Shown in pieces: positions 45,509 through 55,312 of a stretch of 64,000 nucleotides of DNA. Numbering within the stretch: position 1 is the stretch's first letter; every line of letters starts with the position of its first letter. The translations under genes were made by a program, and so were the position numbers. Where the stretch lies: the NCBI GenBank assembly GCA_947487205.1, contig CANKVU010000016.1:58612-122611 (forward strand), in the 5' to 3' direction. Source of the stretch: an uncultured Paracoccaceae bacterium. Its GTDB lineage: Bacteria; Pseudomonadota; Alphaproteobacteria; Rhodobacterales; Rhodobacteraceae. The notes under the pieces are model-generated. The model ran no database searches. It saw only the letters and a program-made list of their open reading frames with translations, and was not told the origin of the DNA.

Positions 45509-46177
45509 ATGGCGAACGAGAACGAACGCGACGACATCGAGGCCGCCATCGAGGAGATGCTGAAGGGGGAGACCCAGGGCGATACGGGGCCGTCTGAGGC
45601 GGACAAGGTGAAGCGCAAGTCCCAGCCCCGGGGCGACGACGAACCGATGGACCTCGATACGCTGGCGGGCGAGGAGCCGCCCGTGGTCCAGGAGGACGAC
45701 GGCATCGCCGCCGAGATCGAGGCACTGCGGGCCGAGCGGGACGATCTGAAGAGCCGGTTCACCCGGGCGCTCGCCGACGCCGAGAACGCGCGCAAGCGGG
45801 CCGACCGGGAACGCCGCGAAGCCGAGATGTATGGCGGGTCGAAGATGGCGCGCGACATGCTGCCGGTCTACGACAACCTGCAGCGGGCCGTCGCCGCCAT
45901 CCCCGAAGAGAACCGGGAGGCCAATGCCGCCCTGATCGAGGGGGTCGAGCTGACCTTGCGGGAATTGCAGAATGTGTTCCGCAAGCACGGCGTCGATGTC
46001 CTGGAACCCGCCGTCGGGGAGCGGTTCGATCCCAAGATCCACGAAGCCATGTTCGAGGCGCCCGTGCCGGGCTCGAAATCGGGCGACATCATCCAGGTGA
46101 TGACCGTGGGCTTCATGCTGCACGACCGCTTGCTGCGCGCGGCCCAGGTCGGCGTCAGTTCCACCCCGAAGGAATGA
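45509..46177 (+). CDS. grpE: Nucleotide exchange factor GrpE
   Basis: This 222-residue DnaK co-chaperone has a long acidic, disordered N-terminus and a coiled coil (EIEALRAERDDLKSRFTRALADAENARKRADRER). The C-terminal beta domain includes VLEPAVGERFDPKIHEAMFEAPV. It releases ADP from DnaK. It is co-transcribed with hrcA and ends 13 bases before the convergent mutS. Confidence 0.95.
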   Translation: MANENERDDIEAAIEEMLKGETQGDTGPSEADKVKRKSQPRGDDEPMDLDTLAGEEPPVVQEDDGIAAEIEALRAERDDLKSRFTRALADAENARKRADRERREAEMYGGSKMARDMLPVYDNLQRAVAAIPEENREANAALIEGVELTLRELQNVFRKHGVDVLEPAVGERFDPKIHEAMFEAPVPGSKSGDIIQVMTVGFMLHDRLLRAAQVGVSSTPKE

Positions 46178-46190
46178 GGCGCGCGGGCGC

Positions 46191-48830
46191 TCAGCCGTCC
46201 TCCGCCAGCCCCTTCAATTCGTAGAGCAGATCGAGCGCGGCGCGCGGCGACAGGTCGTCGGGATGGACCGACGACAGCCGCAGCTCGCATTCGGACGGCC
46301 CGCGCGGGGCGGGGCGCGGCACGGCCTGCGGCGCCGAGAAGAGCGGGAGGTCGTCGATGAGGGCGGCCTTGCGTCCGTCGGCCTCGCCACTCTCCAGTGC
46401 CGAGAGGACCGATTGCGCCCGCGCCACCACGGTGGCGGGCAGGCCCGCCAGCTTGGCGACCTGCACCCCGTAGGACCGGTCGGCCGTGCCCTTGCGGACC
46501 TCGTGGAGGAACACGACCTCGCCCTCCCATTCCTTGACCGCGACGGTGGCGTTCTGGACGCCCTCCAGCCGTTCGGCCAGGCGGGTCAGTTCATGGTAAT
46601 GGGTGGCGAAGAGCGCCCGGCAGCGATTCACGTCGTGGAGGTGCTCGAATGTGGCCCAGGCGATGGAGAGGCCGTCATAGGTCGCCGTGCCGCGGCCGAT
46701 CTCGTCGAGTATGACGAGGGCGCGGTCGTCGGCCTGGTTCAGGATCGCGGCCGTCTCGACCATCTCGACCATGAAGGTCGAGCGTCCGCGCGCAAGGTCG
46801 TCGGCCGCGCCGACGCGGCTGAAGAGCTGGCTGACCAGCCCGATCCGGGCCCTGTCCGCGGGGACGAAGGCCCCGATCTGCGCCAGAAGGGCGATGACCG
46901 CGTTCTGCCGCAAGAACGTCGACTTGCCCGCCATGTTCGGCCCGGTCAGAAGCCACAGGGCGGCTCCGTCGCCGTCCGAGAGGTCGCAATCGTTGGCGAT
47001 GAAGGGGCCCGCGCCCTGCACCTTCAGGGCGCGCTCGACCACCGGATGGCGGCCCCCCTCGACCTGGAACCGGCGGCCCTCCTCCACGTCCGGCCGGGTC
47101 CAGTCCTCGGACCTGGCCAGATCGGCCAGGGCGGTCATGAGGTCCAGCTCGGCCAGCGCGCCGGATGCCTCGCCGATCGCCGCTGCGGCCTCGACCACCT
47201 CGGCACAGAGACCGGCGAAGAGCCTGCGCTCGATCTCCAGGGCGCGGGATCCTGCGTTGAGGATCTTCGTCTCCAGGTCCGACAATTCGACGGTGGTGAA
47301 GCGGACCGCATTGGCGGTGGTCTGGCGATGGATGAAGCGCTCCGACAGGGGCGGCGCCATCATTCGGTCGGCATGGGTGGCCGTGACTTCGATGAAATAG
47401 CCCAGGACGTTGTTGTGCTTCACCTTGAGCGAGGCGATGCCGGCCTCGTCGGCGTATTCGGCCTGCATCCTTGCGATGATCCCGCGCCCTTCGTCGCGTA
47501 GCTTCCGGGCCTCGTCGAGATCGGGATCGAGGTCCGGTGCGATGAACCCGCCATCGCGGACCAGGAGCGGCGGCTCGGCCACGAGGGCGGCGTCGAGACG
47601 GTCGATCAGGGCGTCGTGACCCGCGAGCGCGCCGGCCGCGTCGCGGACCAGGTCCGGAAGCTCGGCCCCCGAGAGGACCTTGGCCAGTTCGTCGGCGCGC
47701 GTCAGCCCGTCGCGGATCGCGGCGAGATCGCGCGGCCCGCCCCGGTCGAGCGCCAGGCGGGACAGGGCGCGGTCCATGTCCGGGGCGTGCCTGAGGGCGT
47801 CGCGGATCCGGTCGGACAGACCGGAGTCCTGCGTGAAACAGGCGGTGGCCGCCTGCCGCCGCCTGATGGTGGAAAGGTCCATGGAGGGCGACGTCACCCG
47901 GCGTTCCAGCAGGCGCCCGCCGCCGGCGGTCACGGTGCGGTCGATGGCATGGAGAAGCGATCCCTGCCGCCCCCCCGACAGGGAATGCGTCAATTCCAGA
48001 TTGCGCCGGGTGGCGGCGTCGATCTGCATCACCGCCGCCGCATCCTCGCGCAGAGGCGGGCGCAGCAGGGGCAGCTTGCCCCGCTGGGTGATCTCCAGAT
48101 AATCGACGAGCGCGGCCATGGCCGAGATCTCGGCCCGGTCGAAGGTTCCGAACGCGTCGAGGGAACTGACGCGGTAGAGCCGGCAGAGCCGCGCCTGCCC
48201 GGCGACGCTGTCGAAGGAGGATCGGGCAAGGGCGGTGATCGATCCGCCGAGCTCGCGGATGAGGGGTTCGAGCTCGGGATCGGAGGCCTCCGACAGGAGG
48301 ACCTCGCGCGGGGCGAGCCGCGCCAGTTCCGGCCCGATGCGGATGCGCGGACAGGGGGTCACGCGGATCTCTCCGGTGGAGATGTCGGCCCATGCCATCG
48401 CCCCGTCGCCCCGGACATCCGCCCAGGCGGCGAGGTAATTGTGACGCCGCGCGTCGAGCAGGCTTTCCTCGGTCAGCGTGCCGGGGGTGACGAGGCGCAC
48501 GACCTCCCGGTTGACCACGGATTTCGAGCCGCGCTTCCGGGCGGCGGCGGGATCCTCCGTCTGTTCGCAGACGGCGACGCGGAAACCCTTGCGGATGAGG
48601 GTCAGCAGGTAGCCCTCGGCGGCGTGGACCGGCACCCCGCACATCGGGATGTCCGCGCCGAGGTGCTTGCCGCGTTTCGTCAGGGCGATGTCGAGCGCCG
48701 CCGCCGCTGCCGCGGCGTCGTCGAAGAACAGCTCGTAGAAATCGCCCATCCGGTAGAACAGGAGGGCGTCGGGATGCTCCTCCTTGATCCGGAGGTATTG
48801 CGCCATCATCGGCGTGGTCGTGTCGGCCAT
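46191..48830 (-). CDS. mutS: DNA mismatch repair protein MutS
   Basis: This 879-residue MutS has the mismatch-binding [15 protein letters not shown] (Phe-x-Glu wedge) near residues 25-39. Connector, lever and clamp domains follow, then the ATPase with Walker [17 protein letters not shown] and Walker [17 protein letters not shown]. The C-terminus holds the helix-u-turn-helix dimerisation region. The ATG follows a GGGGAG ribosome site. The very long frame in the ORF track is this gene plus an open extension. ppa lies 56 bases upstream on the same strand. Confidence 0.97.
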   Translation of the reverse strand: MADTTTPMMAQYLRIKEEHPDALLFYRMGDFYELFFDDAAAAAAALDIALTKRGKHLGADIPMCGVPVHAAEGYLLTLIRKGFRVAVCEQTEDPAAARKRGSKSVVNREVVRLVTPGTLTEESLLDARRHNYLAAWADVRGDGAMAWADISTGEIRVTPCPRIRIGPELARLAPREVLLSEASDPELEPLIRELGGSITALARSSFDSVAGQARLCRLYRVSSLDAFGTFDRAEISAMAALVDYLEITQRGKLPLLRPPLREDAAAVMQIDAATRRNLELTHSLSGGRQGSLLHAIDRTVTAGGGRLLERRVTSPSMDLSTIRRRQAATACFTQDSGLSDRIRDALRHAPDMDRALSRLALDRGGPRDLAAIRDGLTRADELAKVLSGAELPDLVRDAAGALAGHDALIDRLDAALVAEPPLLVRDGGFIAPDLDPDLDEARKLRDEGRGIIARMQAEYADEAGIASLKVKHNNVLGYFIEVTATHADRMMAPPLSERFIHRQTTANAVRFTTVELSDLETKILNAGSRALEIERRLFAGLCAEVVEAAAAIGEASGALAELDLMTALADLARSEDWTRPDVEEGRRFQVEGGRHPVVERALKVQGAGPFIANDCDLSDGDGAALWLLTGPNMAGKSTFLRQNAVIALLAQIGAFVPADRARIGLVSQLFSRVGAADDLARGRSTFMVEMVETAAILNQADDRALVILDEIGRGTATYDGLSIAWATFEHLHDVNRCRALFATHYHELTRLAERLEGVQNATVAVKEWEGEVVFLHEVRKGTADRSYGVQVAKLAGLPATVVARAQSVLSALESGEADGRKAALIDDLPLFSAPQAVPRPAPRGPSECELRLSSVHPDDLSPRAALDLLYELKGLAEDG

Positions 48831-48886
48831 GCTGCTCCCCCGGCACCGGTCCGGCCCGTCTAGCAAAGCCGTGCGGAACGGTGAAG

Positions 48887-49414
48887 TCAGCGCGCCGCCG
48901 CCTCGGCCTCTTCGAGCATCCGCATCGCCTCGTCCCGTTCGCCGCGCCCGACGACGTTGAAGGGACGCTCGATCATGTCGTTGTAGGTCTCGAAGAACTC
49001 CTCGACGTCCCAGGCGAATCCGTGGCGCATGTCGTTCAGGGTCTCCACCCCGGTGAAGAACCGCGACATGTTCGCCACCGCCACCACCCGGTCGTTGCGC
49101 CGCATGCCGTCGGTTTCCTCGTTCTCCATCTTCAACACCCCGATCAGCCGGGATTCGATCAACGCCCCGGCCGGAACCGACCCCGCCGTCAGGAGGACGA
49201 TGTCGAGCGCGTCGCCGTCCGGGGCCTTCGTGTTCGGCACGAAGCCGAAGGAGCAGGGAAAGGTCACCCCTTCGGGCAGTTCGAGCGCGATGCGGAACAG
49301 CCCGCTCCGGTCGAGGTCGTATTTGTGTCGGCTGCCCTTCGGGGTTTCCACGAAGACGTTTATCGCGCCGTCGTCGGTTCGGGGAGAAACGGAATGAAGG
49401 GCGTGGCTGAACAT
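48887..49414 (-). CDS. ppa: Inorganic pyrophosphatase
   Basis: This 175-residue family I pyrophosphatase-like protein hydrolyses PPi made by biosynthetic reactions. The active-site Asp-rich motif [10 protein letters not shown] (DxxDxx) and the substrate-binding YDLDRSG and [14 protein letters not shown] segments are present. It is close to the usual family length. The ATG lies 79 bases from the divergent maeB TTG. mutS follows downstream. Confidence 0.9.
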   Translation of the reverse strand: MFSHALHSVSPRTDDGAINVFVETPKGSRHKYDLDRSGLFRIALELPEGVTFPCSFGFVPNTKAPDGDALDIVLLTAGSVPAGALIESRLIGVLKMENEETDGMRRNDRVVAVANMSRFFTGVETLNDMRHGFAWDVEEFFETYNDMIERPFNVVGRGERDEAMRMLEEAEAAAR

Positions 49415-49493
49415 CTTGGACGGTCCTTTTTACGGTGGTGGCGCGGCGTGCTCTCGTGCCACCTAGTCCACGGGACGGGAGAGGGAGGAACTC

Positions 49494-51746
49494 TTGGGCA
49501 AGAAATTCACCGACGACGAAGCGCTGGCGTTCCACATGAATCCGCGCCCGGGAAAGTTCGACATCGCCGCGAGCGTGCCGATGTCGACCCAGCGCGACCT
49601 GTCGCTCGCCTATTCGCCCGGCGTCGCCGTGCCCTGCGCGCGCATCGCCGACGATCCCGGGCAGGCCTACGATTTCACCAACAAGGGCAACCTCGTCGCC
49701 GTGATCTCGAACGGGACGGCAGTGCTGGGCCTGGGCAATCTCGGCGCGCTGGCCTCCAAGCCGGTGATGGAGGGCAAGTCGGTGCTCTTCAAGCGCTTCG
49801 CCGACGTGAATTCCATCGATATCGAGCTCGACACCACCGACCCGGACGCCTTCTGCGCGGCGGTCAAGCTGATGGAGCCGACCTTCGGCGGCATCAACCT
49901 CGAAGACATCAAGGCGCCCGAATGCTTCGAGATCGAGAGTCGGCTGAAGGACGAGATGGACATCCCCGTCTTTCACGACGACCAGCACGGCACGGCGGTG
50001 ATCTGCGCCGCCGGCCTCATCAACGCACTGCACATCTCGGGCAAGCGCATCGAGGATGTGCGGATCGTCCTGAACGGCGCCGGCGCAGCCGGGATCGCCT
50101 GCCTGGAACTGCTGAAGGCGATGGGCGCGCGGCACGACAATTGCATCCTGTGCGACACGAAGGGGGTGATCTATCGCGGCCGGACCGAGGGGATGAACCA
50201 GTGGAAGTCCGCCCACGCCGCCGCGACCGACCTGCGGACGCTGAAGGAGGCGATGGCGGGCGCGGACGTGTTCCTCGGCGTGTCGGTCCGCGGGGCGGTG
50301 ACGCAGGACATGGTCGAAAGCATGGCCAAGGACGCCGTGATCTTCGCCATGGCCAATCCCGATCCCGAGATCACGCCCGAGGAGGTGCATGCCGTTCGGG
50401 AGGATGTGATCGTTGCCACGGGCCGGTCGGATTATCCCAACCAGGTCAACAACGTGCTGGGGTTCCCGTACCTCTTTCGCGGCGCACTGGATATCCATGC
50501 GCGCGCGATCAACGACCGCATGAAGATCGCCTGCGCCGAGGCGCTGGCGGCCCTCGCCCGAGAGGACGTGCCCGACGAGGTCGCGCTCGCCTATGGCCGC
50601 AGCCTGAAATTCGGGCGCGACTACATCATTCCGACGCCGTTCGACCCCCGGCTGATCTGGCGCATTCCCCCGGCGGTCGCGCGGGCCGGCATGGATACCG
50701 GCGCGGCGCGGCGCCCGATCGTGGACATGGACGGCTACGAGCAGGCGCTGAAGGCGCGGATGGACCCCACCGCGTCGATCCTGCAGGGAATCTATGCCCG
50801 GGCGCGGGCGGCGCAAGCGCGGATGATCTTTGCCGAAGGGGACGATATCCGGGTGCTGCGCGCCGCCATCGCCTATCGCCGCGAGGGGCTGGGCGATCCG
50901 ATCGTCGTGGGGCGGGATGCCGATATAAGGCGGAAACTGTCGGAGGAGGGGATCCTCGACGCGTTCGAGGGGATCGCGGTCGTCAACGCCGCCACCACCG
51001 AGCATCTGGAGACGTACAAGGATTTCCTCTACGGGCGCCTTCAGCGGAAGGGATACGATCGGTCCGACATCCACCGCATGGCGGCCCGGGACCGGCATGT
51101 CTTCTCCGCCTGCATGCTGGCGCATGGACATGGCGACGCGATGGTGACGGGGGCGACGCGCAAATCGGCCCATGTCCTCGACCAGATCAACATGGTCTTC
51201 GACGCGCGGGCCGAGGATGGCGCGGTGGGGATCACCGCCCTCCTGCGCCGGAACCGGATCGTCCTGATCGCCGATACCCTGGTCCACGAATGGCCCGACG
51301 AGCACGACCTGGCCAACATCGCCGAGCGCGGCGCGGATGTGGCGCGGATTCTCGGGCTGGTGCCGCGGGTGGCCTTCGTCAGTTTCTCGACCTTCGGCTA
51401 CCCGGTTTCCGAACGGGCGGCGAAGATGCACCTGGCGCCCGAGATCCTGGACCGGCGCGGAGTCGATTTCGAGTATGACGGCGAAATGACCGTCGATGTC
51501 GCGCTGAACGCGGAGGTGATGCGCTCCTATCCGTTCTGCAGGCTGACGGGCCCGGCCAACATCCTGGTCGTGCCCGCCCGGCATTCGGCGTCGATCTCGG
51601 TCAAGCTGATGCAGGAGATGGGCGAGGCCACCGTGCTGGGGCCGATCCTGACGGGGCTCGACCGGCCCGTGCAGATCGCCTCCACCGGGATGGGCGTCGT
51701 CGATATCCTGAACCTGGCCGCAATCGCGGCCTGCGACATGGCGTGA
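49494..51746 (+). CDS. maeB: NADP-dependent malic enzyme with phosphotransacetylase-like domain (MaeB)
   Basis: This 750-residue two-domain enzyme has an N-terminal malic domain with [12 protein letters not shown] and [15 protein letters not shown]-like [11 protein letters not shown]. The NAD(P)-binding [15 protein letters not shown] follows, and a C-terminal phosphotransacetylase-like domain runs from about residue 430. It oxidatively decarboxylates malate to pyruvate, supplying NADPH and pyruvate. The PTA domain is thought to be regulatory. The start is a TTG with a GGGAGG ribosome site, which is unusual. Confidence 0.96.
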   Translation: MGKKFTDDEALAFHMNPRPGKFDIAASVPMSTQRDLSLAYSPGVAVPCARIADDPGQAYDFTNKGNLVAVISNGTAVLGLGNLGALASKPVMEGKSVLFKRFADVNSIDIELDTTDPDAFCAAVKLMEPTFGGINLEDIKAPECFEIESRLKDEMDIPVFHDDQHGTAVICAAGLINALHISGKRIEDVRIVLNGAGAAGIACLELLKAMGARHDNCILCDTKGVIYRGRTEGMNQWKSAHAAATDLRTLKEAMAGADVFLGVSVRGAVTQDMVESMAKDAVIFAMANPDPEITPEEVHAVREDVIVATGRSDYPNQVNNVLGFPYLFRGALDIHARAINDRMKIACAEALAALAREDVPDEVALAYGRSLKFGRDYIIPTPFDPRLIWRIPPAVARAGMDTGAARRPIVDMDGYEQALKARMDPTASILQGIYARARAAQARMIFAEGDDIRVLRAAIAYRREGLGDPIVVGRDADIRRKLSEEGILDAFEGIAVVNAATTEHLETYKDFLYGRLQRKGYDRSDIHRMAARDRHVFSACMLAHGHGDAMVTGATRKSAHVLDQINMVFDARAEDGAVGITALLRRNRIVLIADTLVHEWPDEHDLANIAERGADVARILGLVPRVAFVSFSTFGYPVSERAAKMHLAPEILDRRGVDFEYDGEMTVDVALNAEVMRSYPFCRLTGPANILVVPARHSASISVKLMQEMGEATVLGPILTGLDRPVQIASTGMGVVDILNLAAIAACDMA

Positions 51747-51749
51747 GGT

Positions 51750-52400
51750 TCAGCTGCCCGGTTCGGGGAGGAACGGCGCGTCGTCGCCCCAGATCTGGCG
51801 TACCCGCTGGTCCCGCCCGCAGCCTTGCCGGTACCGCTCGTAGGCCACGGCCTTGGGAACGGCCAATCCGACGGAACTGAATGCGATCCGGTCCTGCGAC
51901 TTGTAATAATCCTGGTGGTAGGCGTCGACGGGATAGAATTCGCCGACCGACCGGATCGGGGTGACGACCTCGCGGCCGAGTTCCTGTTCGGCCGCGGCGA
52001 TCGCGGCTTCGGCCGCGGCGCGCTGTTCGTCGTTCTCCACGTAGATCGCCGTGGTGTATTCGAGGCCCCGGTCGCAGAACTGACCCCTTGCATCGAAGGG
52101 ATCGATCGAGCGGAGAAAGAGATCGTAGATCTCTCGGTAGCCGATCTGATCGTCGTCGAAGGGGACCTTCGCCGCCTCGATATGGTCACCGGACGCGCCA
52201 TAGGTCGGATCGGCGGTCGTCCCCCCGGTGAAGCCCGAGACCACGTCGCCCACACCCTGCACCTTCTCGAAATCGGCCTCGACGCACCAGAAGCAGCCCC
52301 CCGACAGATAGGCCGTCTGCTGGGCCGCCGCCGCGATCCCGGGGGGGATCGCGATCGCGGCGCATAGGGGAAGGATCGCTCGGATCATGGCGTTTGGCAT
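51750..52400 (-). CDS. msrA: Peptide methionine sulfoxide reductase MsrA, exported
   Basis: This 216-residue MsrA has an N-terminal signal peptide (ILPLCAAIAIPPGIAAAA) before the catalytic domain. The active site GCFWCVEADF carries the nucleophilic Cys, and TTADPTYGASGDHIEAAKV and YYPVDAYHQDYY complete the fold. It repairs methionine-S-sulfoxide in periplasmic proteins. The start at MPNAMIRA has a GGAGG site, although ATG 52388 (MIRAIL) is also possible. It is convergent with maeB with three bases between stops. Position and signal suggest a role in envelope oxidative repair. Confidence 0.92.
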   Translation of the reverse strand: MPNAMIRAILPLCAAIAIPPGIAAAAQQTAYLSGGCFWCVEADFEKVQGVGDVVSGFTGGTTADPTYGASGDHIEAAKVPFDDDQIGYREIYDLFLRSIDPFDARGQFCDRGLEYTTAIYVENDEQRAAAEAAIAAAEQELGREVVTPIRSVGEFYPVDAYHQDYYKSQDRIAFSSVGLAVPKAVAYERYRQGCGRDQRVRQIWGDDAPFLPEPGS

Positions 52401-52512
52401 CTGTGTCCTCCGTTTGACGGGGAAGGTCGACGCCCCACGCCGCGTGATCAAGTCATAGGCCCGTGATTTCACGTCGGGGTGACGCATGGCAGAGATGACG
52501 GGGCGTGACGCC

Positions 52513-52522
52513 TTGTATACAA
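52513..52522. promoter_or_regulatory. Palindromic operator candidate TTGTATACAA
   Basis: This perfect 10-bp palindrome resembles sites bound by GntR-family repressors. It lies 110 bases upstream of the msrA start and 280 bases before the sulfotransferase-like gene. It could control either one. No GntR gene is in the window. Confidence 0.4.
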
Positions 52523-52555
52523 CACAAATGCGTGATCTGGTCACTCCGAAGCAGC

Positions 52556-52596
52556 GACGTCGCGCCCGTCTTGCGGGTGGCGTCCGGCGCGACGTC
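52556..52596. repeat. 11-bp inverted repeat, hairpin
   Basis: GACGTCGCGCC and GGCGCGACGTC pair perfectly over eleven bases with a 19-base loop, followed by CCCC and a short T-rich stretch. It is stable enough for a terminator or small-RNA stem. Confidence 0.45.
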
Positions 52597-52801
52597 CCCC
52601 GCTGAAATTTTCCTTCGGCGACTGCCAAGGCCCTTAACACTACCAAAGATTGAATTACGCTTCTGGGCGCGATGCCGGTATGACTGAAAATTGCAGACCA
52701 CCGGCGGCATTGCGTGAACGTGATCGCATTCCCTCCACGCGCGGCCTCGGACCCGGGCTGGTCGGCATGGCGAAAACAGAAATCGGCGAGAGGAGCGTTC
52801 G

Positions 52802-53497
52802 ATGAAGATCGCGTCCTGGTCCGGCCCCCGGAACATCTCCACGGCCCTGATGTATTCGTTCGCCGCGCGGGGCGACACGCTGGTGCAGGACGAGCCGTTC
52901 CATGCGTCCTACCTGGCGATGGCGGGAATCGACCCGCCCGCCCGGTCCCGGATCCTTTCTGCCGCGGAGAACGATCCGCGCCGGGTGATCGCGCGCTTCG
53001 ACCGGGGGACGCCGCATCTCTACCTGAAGCTCATGGCGCAGCACATGATCGACGGGATCGACCTCGACTGGGCCGAGGAGTTCTCTCACCTGCACCTCGT
53101 CCGTCATCCCGCTCGGGTGATCGCGAGCTATGCCGCCAAGCGGCAGCTGCCCGCCCTGGAGGAACTCGGATATCCGCGTCAGCTCGAGATCTTCGAGAGG
53201 TTCGGGGGCGTGGTCGTGCTGACCTCCGACATCCGCGCGCAGCCCGAGAAGATGTTGCGGCGGATCTGCGACCGGATCGGGCTGGAATTCACCCCCCGGA
53301 TGCTCCGCTGGCCGCCGGGTGGGCACATCGCGGGCGGAAGCTGGGCCACGCACCGGTACGGCGGCAGCACCGCGTCGAGCACCTTCCTGGGGGCCGAGGG
53401 AGATGTTCCCGAACTGGAGGGGGACGAGGCGCATGTCTGTGCCGACGCGATGGCCTATTACGATGCCCTGGGCGCGCATCGCCTGTCACCGGACTGA
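52802..53497 (+). CDS. Sulfotransferase-like protein
   Basis: This 231-residue protein starts MKIASWSGPRNISTALMYSF, the P-loop-like PAPS-binding signature of the sulfotransferase family with the SGPRNISTAL pattern. A later HLHLVRHPARVIASY is the 3'-phosphate-binding strand and helix. No signal or membrane segment is seen. The family acts on diverse hydroxyl or amine acceptors and some members have lost catalysis, so the substrate is open. GAGGAG precedes the ATG. It sits alone between two intergenic gaps. Confidence 0.72.
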   Translation: MKIASWSGPRNISTALMYSFAARGDTLVQDEPFHASYLAMAGIDPPARSRILSAAENDPRRVIARFDRGTPHLYLKLMAQHMIDGIDLDWAEEFSHLHLVRHPARVIASYAAKRQLPALEELGYPRQLEIFERFGGVVVLTSDIRAQPEKMLRRICDRIGLEFTPRMLRWPPGGHIAGGSWATHRYGGSTASSTFLGAEGDVPELEGDEAHVCADAMAYYDALGAHRLSPD

Positions 53498-53527
53498 ACC
53501 GCCCAGGGCCGCGGCCGGGCCGGGCGG

Positions 53528-53995
53528 CTAGTCCCGGCGATCCCCTCCCGCCCGGCCGGGCGACTTTCGCTCCCGCGGCACGTCCTGCAATCCCTGGGCG
53601 AGTTTGCGGGCGCGCAGGAACCTGTAGAAGGGGGCCGTGAAGATGCTGAACTGGACCCTCTCGGCCTCGGGGATCGCCCTGTAGACCGCCTTGAGGCTGA
53701 AATAGCATGCGAGGGTGACGAGGATGTGGAACACGATGTTGATGGCGACGCCGCGGGTCATGTCCCGCCATGCCGCCCAGATCTCCGGCGGAATCCATCG
53801 CGGCAGCACGTCCCAATAGATCGTCCGCAGGAAGACCGTCAGATAGAGGAGGAGGAACCCGAGGGTCAGGTACTTCACCACGCCGTTGGCGTAGAAGGCG
53901 ACCTGCATGAAGCCCAAGGTTACGAGGGCGGTCATCAGGCTGACCAGATAGGGCATCGCCACATGCGCGGCGAAGAAAACGTCCCAGACACTCAT
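53528..53995 (-). CDS. Unknown membrane protein, 155 aa
   Basis: I do not recognise this 155-residue protein. It has three or four hydrophobic segments (AHVAMPYLVSLMTALVTLGF, then VVKYLTLGFLLLYLTVFL, then AINIVFHILVTLACYF). The C-terminal tail is long and strongly basic (FYRFLRARKLAQGL, then PRERKSPGRAGGDRRD). The start codon shares a base with the stop of the small upstream ORF (TGATG), which supports both as coding. Possible roles include envelope protein or phage-derived membrane protein. It lies between a sulfotransferase-like gene and pgsA. Confidence 0.65.
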   Translation of the reverse strand: MSVWDVFFAAHVAMPYLVSLMTALVTLGFMQVAFYANGVVKYLTLGFLLLYLTVFLRTIYWDVLPRWIPPEIWAAWRDMTRGVAINIVFHILVTLACYFSLKAVYRAIPEAERVQFSIFTAPFYRFLRARKLAQGLQDVPRERKSPGRAGGDRRD

Positions 53996-54183
53996 CAGTT
54001 ATTCTCCGTAGAGGTCAGGTGAACCAGCATCTCGTGAAGAGCCTGGAGGAGGTCGTCCTGGGCATGGGCATTCCGGACGGTCGCGAATTCGAGATTGTCC
54101 GCGTCACCCTTCGGCTCTGCGGGGCAGGGCCCCTCGAAGTCGCGTCGCCGCACAGTCGTGATCTCCTTTCTGCGGTCGACCAT
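53995..54183 (-). CDS. Small protein, 62 aa, function unknown
   Basis: This 62-residue ORF reads MVDRRKEITTVRRRDFEGPC and ends LLQALHEMLVHLTSTENN. It is predicted soluble with a helical C-terminus. Its stop overlaps the start of the membrane protein gene (TGATG), so they are translated together. A longer frame starts upstream with GTG, but the ATG has a GGATGGGG region before it. No family is recognised. It would be a cytoplasmic partner of the membrane protein. Confidence 0.5.
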   Translation of the reverse strand: MVDRRKEITTVRRRDFEGPCPAEPKGDADNLEFATVRNAHAQDDLLQALHEMLVHLTSTENN

Positions 54184-54398
54184 TGAACCCCATCCGTCTT
54201 GCAATCCGAGCGAGAATGGACCGAGCTTCGACGCCACGGATCATTCCCGGGCAAACGGACCGCTCCGTGCGTTGACCGTTTCCTGACACCCCGGCACGGC
54301 CCGGGCCTCCCGCTTGGCACCGGGCCGCCGCCGTCGATCTCCGCGCTCCTGCGCGGGTGCCCTTTCCCCGCCTGCGCCAAGGGCATATGTGTGGGGAT

Positions 54399-55064
54399 AT
54401 GCGATGGACCCTGCCCAACATTCTGACTGTGCTCAGGCTTCTGGCTGCCCCGGGAGTGGCGGTCGCATTCCTCTATTTCACCCGGCCCTGGGCCGACTGG
54501 TTCGCGCTGGTCCTGTTTCTCAGCGCGGCGGTGACGGATTGGTTCGACGGGCACATCGCCCGCACATGGAAGCTCGAAAGCCGATTCGGCGCCATGCTAG
54601 ACCCGATCGCGGACAAGGCCATGGTGATCATCGCGCTTCTGGTGATCGTGGGGTATTCGTCGATGTCGCCCTGGCTGGTCCTGCCGGCGACGATGATCGT
54701 GTTCCGCGAGGTCTTCGTTTCGGGTCTCAGGGAATTCCTCGGCGCGCAGGCAAAGCTGCTGAGCGTGACGAAGCTGGCCAAGTGGAAGACCACGGCGCAG
54801 ATGGTCGCGATCGCGGTGCTGTTTTCGCGCGACATCTTTCTCTACCACATGGTGGAACGGATGCAGGGCATGAATGGTGCCAGCGTCGAGGCGGTGCTGT
54901 CGGGCGCCCTTCCGGACGAGGCCGGCATCATGTGGCTGGCCCAATTGCGCGACGTGGCCGGCGTCGTCGGCGTCGCGCTGCTCTGGATCGCGGCGGCGCT
55001 CACCCTCGCCACCGGGTGGGATTACTTCCGCAAGGCCATTCCCTTCCTGAAGGAGACGGCATGA
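54399..55064 (+). CDS. pgsA: CDP-diacylglycerol-glycerol-3-phosphate 3-phosphatidyltransferase
   Basis: This 221-residue membrane enzyme makes phosphatidylglycerophosphate, the precursor of phosphatidylglycerol and cardiolipin. It has the CDP-alcohol phosphotransferase motif DWFDGHIARTWKLESRFGAMLDPIADK with its conserved aspartates near residues 47-73. Four to five membrane segments follow. Start is at MRWTLPNILT, the family N-terminus. moaD overlaps the stop by four bases. No uvrC gene precedes it here, unlike some relatives. Confidence 0.95.
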   Translation: MRWTLPNILTVLRLLAAPGVAVAFLYFTRPWADWFALVLFLSAAVTDWFDGHIARTWKLESRFGAMLDPIADKAMVIIALLVIVGYSSMSPWLVLPATMIVFREVFVSGLREFLGAQAKLLSVTKLAKWKTTAQMVAIAVLFSRDIFLYHMVERMQGMNGASVEAVLSGALPDEAGIMWLAQLRDVAGVVGVALLWIAAALTLATGWDYFRKAIPFLKETA

Positions 55065-55312
55065 GGATCGAGGTGCTCTATTTCGCATGGTTGCGGGAAC
55101 GGATCGGCGTGCCGCGCGAACGCGTGGAGACCGAGGCCGGAACCGTGCGGGATCTCGTTGCGGAGCTTCGTGCCCGCGAGGAGCGCTATGACGCCGCCTT
55201 CTCCGACGTGTCCGCGGTTCGTGTGGCCCTCGACCAGGAACTCTCCGACTTCGACGCCGCGCTCGGAGATGCGCGGGAGGTGGCGTTCTTTCCACCGATG
55301 ACGGGGGGCTGA
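55061..55312 (+). CDS. moaD: Molybdopterin synthase small subunit MoaD
   Basis: This 83-residue ubiquitin-like sulfur carrier begins MRIEVLYFAWLRERIGV and ends FFPPMTGG. The terminal Gly-Gly is thiocarboxylated and donates sulfur to make molybdopterin. ATG overlaps pgsA; the moaE ATG follows in a TGATG overlap, so both subunits are coupled. Confidence 0.95.
   Translation: MRIEVLYFAWLRERIGVPRERVETEAGTVRDLVAELRAREERYDAAFSDVSAVRVALDQELSDFDAALGDAREVAFFPPMTGG

Larger units (their letters stand above)
52401..52801. other. 401-base intergenic region with palindrome and stem-loop
   Basis: No convincing gene is seen between msrA and the sulfotransferase-like gene. It holds TTGTATACAA, a perfect 10-bp palindrome of GntR-operator type. 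It also has an 11-bp inverted repeat GACGTCGCGCC/GGCGCGACGTC with a 19-base loop. The stretch 52,600-52,690 is AT-richer, with TTTTCC and TTAACACTACC segments. It may carry a regulated promoter or a small RNA. The open frame in the ORF track here lacks a ribosome site. Confidence 0.4.

Noticed and set aside
46191-51584. 1797-residue minus-strand ORF
   Set aside because: Only the 3' part is real (mutS). The upstream part is the antisense of maeB and ppa with an Arg/Pro/His-rich shadow composition.
52505-52687. 60-codon ORF in the msrA-sulfotransferase gap
   Set aside because: It has no ribosome site, crosses the stem-loop, and its composition is unlike coding sequence of the window.
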